From an uncultured Prevotellaceae bacterium (GTDB taxonomy: Bacteria > Bacteroidota > Bacteroidia > Bacteroidales > Bacteroidaceae): a stretch of DNA of 64,000 bases. The position numbers were made by a program, and so were the translations under genes. This document shows, one piece after another, positions 62,050 to 64,000 of this stretch; position 1 is the stretch's first letter; every line of letters begins with the position of its first letter. Location of the stretch: the NCBI GenBank assembly GCA_946402905.1, contig CAMIYC010000003.1, positions 1 through 64,000 on the forward strand. The letters are read 5' to 3'. The notes beneath the pieces are model-generated. The model made no database searches. It had not been told where the DNA came from and saw only the letters and a list, made by a program, of their open reading frames with translations.

Positions 62050-64000
62050 TCACAGTCTCACCACGGCCTCATCGCCGGTATAGTCGATCGTACGCGACGT
62101 GCCGTCGGGCAGCACCACGACAAACTGGCGCAACCTGAGCATGCCGGGATAGCTGCCGCGCCGGGCGCTGATCGTCAGCTGGCGCGCAGCGTCATCCCAT
62201 GTCATCGTAATCTCTGAACAGACGCCTCGCTCGTAGTTGTAGTTGTCGCCCTCATCCTCATACAGAGTAAAACTGCCGTCGGCACCGGGATAGACACGCA
62301 GTTCCAGTTCACGCCAGTCACGCTCGCCCACATACTGCATCTCTGGACCCAGAGGCAGGATGCTGCCAGCGCGCACAAACATCGGCACACGGTCGAGCGT
62401 AGTCGTCAGCGTCACCGACTGTCCGCCCTTCAGACGCTCTCCTGTCCAGAAGTCATACCAGTCGGTACCCTTGGGCAGATATTTCACCGCCGTCTTCGGG
62501 ACGGTGAAGTCGACCGCCGGGCCGTCGCCAGCGGCGTGGGCTTCTTTCTTGTCCCAGCCCGTCATAGCGTCCTCACGTATCACCTGCTCCTGCGTATACT
62601 GTGCCTCCACGATCGGTGCGGCCAGTATGCTCCGGCCGAACATCAGCTCGTCGGTCATGTCCCACACGCGCTTGTCGGCGGCGAAGTCAGCAAACAACGG
62701 GCGCATATAGCTCCCGTCATGGCTGGTCACCTGCCAGGCCGTGCTGTATAGATAGGGCAGCAGACGGTAGCGCAGGCGGATGGCGCGCTCGATGGCGTCG
62801 TAGACAGGCTCGCCCTTCTGCCCGAACTGCCAGATCTCACGGGGAGCATCGGCACCGTGGCTTCGGAACACGGGGCAGAACAGCGCATACTGCATCCAGC
62901 GTACATACAATTCCTGAAACTGAGGGTTGCGCGGAGCCGAACCACCGCCACGGGTGTTGTACGAGCCACAGAAGAAGCCGCCGATGTCGGTATTGAAATT
63001 GGGATTGCCCGTCAGCGTATAACTCAGGCCGGCGGGTATCTGCTTGCGCAGCATGTCCCACGACGAGGCCACGTCGCCGCTCCACATGTTGGAGCCGTAG
63101 TGCTGCTGGCCGGCGAAGGCCGAGCGTGTCATGATAAACACGCGCTTCTCCTCAGAAGTCTTGCGCTGGGCTTCAAACACACCACGCACCGTCTCCAGGG
63201 GGAAGGCATTGCGAAGCGACCGCCACGTGCCGCCGTCACCGGCCTTATGGTCGTAGTCGCTCTCCTTGGGGTTGAAGAAGTCGGGGTCGGTGGAGTCCAT
63301 CCACCAGGCATCGGTACCCTTGTCAAAGAGGGGCTTCAGGTTCTGCCAGTAGATGTCACGGGCCTCGCGCGAGAAAGCGTCATACACGCGCACGCCCGAC
63401 GGATAGTCCATACGCGGGGGCCAGAACGTCAGACCGCTCTGAGGCCACGTCTCGAAGTCGAAGAGCAGGCCTTTCTCGTCCAGCTGACGGTAGGCTTTGG
63501 TCTTGGGGCCGAAACTGGCCCAGATCGAGATCATGAAGTGGGCGTGCTGCTGATGCACCTGCTCAATCATCCGCCCGCCGTCGGCATATTCCTCGGTCAG
63601 GAAGTCCATAGCGTTCCATAGATAGTTGGAGCCCCAATACTGCCAGTCCTGGACGATGCCGTCGAGCGGCACTTGCAACTCGCGGTATTTCCTCACCACG
63701 CCGAGCAGCTCTGCAGAACTCTTGTAGCGCTCCTTGCACTGCCAGTAGCCATACGTCCACAACGGAAACATGGGTACGTCGCCAGTCAGGTGGCGCATCT
63801 GGGCAATCACGCCGTCGGCGCTGCCGCCATACATCAAGTAATAGTCGACACAATGCCCCACCTCCGACGACAGCGACATCCCCGACACGGCATCGTCGTC
63901 AAACTGCGTGCGAGAGTAATTGTCCCAGAAGAGCCCCCAGCCCTTGATGCTCTGCAGCACGTTCTGATAGTCTTCCAGATTTGACTGCTCCATCAGCTGG
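62050..64000 (-). CDS. Glycoside hydrolase family 31, alpha-xylosidase-like (5' partial)
   Basis: The frame is open to the window edge, so the N-terminal part is missing; about 650 residues are visible. GH31 enzymes remove alpha-linked glucose or xylose. The catalytic barrel is complete: MFPLWTYGYWQCKERYKSSA, the nucleophile Asp in DAWWMDSTDPDFFNPKE, the acid/base region MWSGDVASSWDMLRKQI, and NTDIGGFFCGSYNTRGGGS. The WWMDSTDPDF motif with later VKYLPKGTDWYDFWTGERLK and a DUF5110-type C-terminus fits the alpha-xylosidase group that acts on xyloglucan. The greA promoter follows its stop. Confidence 0.92.
   Translation of the reverse strand, partial: QLMEQSNLEDYQNVLQSIKGWGLFWDNYSRTQFDDDAVSGMSLSSEVGHCVDYYLMYGGSADGVIAQMRHLTGDVPMFPLWTYGYWQCKERYKSSAELLGVVRKYRELQVPLDGIVQDWQYWGSNYLWNAMDFLTEEYADGGRMIEQVHQQHAHFMISIWASFGPKTKAYRQLDEKGLLFDFETWPQSGLTFWPPRMDYPSGVRVYDAFSREARDIYWQNLKPLFDKGTDAWWMDSTDPDFFNPKESDYDHKAGDGGTWRSLRNAFPLETVRGVFEAQRKTSEEKRVFIMTRSAFAGQQHYGSNMWSGDVASSWDMLRKQIPAGLSYTLTGNPNFNTDIGGFFCGSYNTRGGGSAPRNPQFQELYVRWMQYALFCPVFRSHGADAPREIWQFGQKGEPVYDAIERAIRLRYRLLPYLYSTAWQVTSHDGSYMRPLFADFAADKRVWDMTDELMFGRSILAAPIVEAQYTQEQVIREDAMTGWDKKEAHAAGDGPAVDFTVPKTAVKYLPKGTDWYDFWTGERLKGGQSVTLTTTLDRVPMFVRAGSILPLGPEMQYVGERDWRELELRVYPGADGSFTLYEDEGDNYNYERGVCSEITMTWDDAARQLTISARRGSYPGMLRLRQFVVVLPDGTSRTIDYTGDEAVVRL

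Overview
This window looks like a chromosomal stretch from a member of the Bacteroidales, most likely a Prevotella-type genome. The evidence is family-level: several promoters match the Bacteroidetes form (TTTG, about 19-20 bp, then TAnnTTTG), Shine-Dalgarno sites are largely absent, and the gene content is typical of the phylum (DUF4254, DUF6029, DUF2264, Omp28, a PorZ-like type IX secretion component, GH3-type adenylating enzyme, SusCD-free glycoside hydrolase cluster). Most genes are GC-rich; the accessory pieces around 33.1-34.0, 37.5-40.6 and 55.2-59.3 kb are visibly AT-richer.

Layout. 0-3 kb: end of an aldo/keto reductase, rubredoxin, a heptosyltransferase-like enzyme and DUF4254. 3.3-6 kb: acpP-fabF-rnc. 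6.2-12.4 kb: GH3-type enzyme, Ig-like lipoprotein, DUF3108 protein and an ArnT-like membrane glycosyltransferase. 12.5-19.4 kb: leuS, YitT protein, rdgB and PorZ-like protein. 19.4-22.3 kb (minus): hemolysin III family protein and RNase R. 22.4-27.2 kb: an epimerase/dehydratase, a PAP2 protein, inositol-phosphate synthase and O-acetylhomoserine sulfhydrylase; three of these could work together in inositol sphingolipid synthesis. 27.5-33.1 kb: miaB, a lipid-exporter-like ABC protein, an LpxL-like acyltransferase, a KdkA-like kinase and a HAD hydrolase, probably an envelope lipid unit. 33.1-34.0 kb: a GxxExxY gene bracketed by inverted repeat arrays. 34-37 kb (minus): TlpA-like thioredoxin, DUF6029 and Omp28. 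37.5-40.6 kb: a 942-residue secreted protein and a 65-residue acidic protein. 40.8-48.5 kb (minus): DUF2264, GH105, GH2 and GH51, a plant cell-wall (pectin side-chain) degradation unit. 48.9-53.1 kb: an esterase fusion and the N-degron operon clpS-clpA-aat. 53.3-59.5 kb: heparinase-like protein, a putative small RNA, an FGE-like lipoprotein neighbour, a REP-associated transposase, a truncated gene, a DKNYY lipoprotein and tRNA-Leu(CAA). 59.6-64 kb: manC, HIT protein, greA and a GH31 enzyme cut by the window edge.

The most unusual signal is not a gene but the spacing DNA. Many gaps between same-direction genes are filled with short tandem arrays (8-, 9-, 11- or 12-bp units), often beginning at or inside the upstream stop codon and ending just before the next start. 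Three are composite elements with the same architecture and the same orientation relative to transcription. The 9-bp class also appears inside coding sequence, in codon phase, in the ArnT-like protein and at the ClpA C-terminus. Other notable items are a MITE-like element present as long and internally deleted copies, a duplicated promoter motif shared by two carbohydrate-degradation units, and a promoter-plus-terminator unit that looks like a short RNA. All functional statements come from reading motifs by eye; no database search was run.
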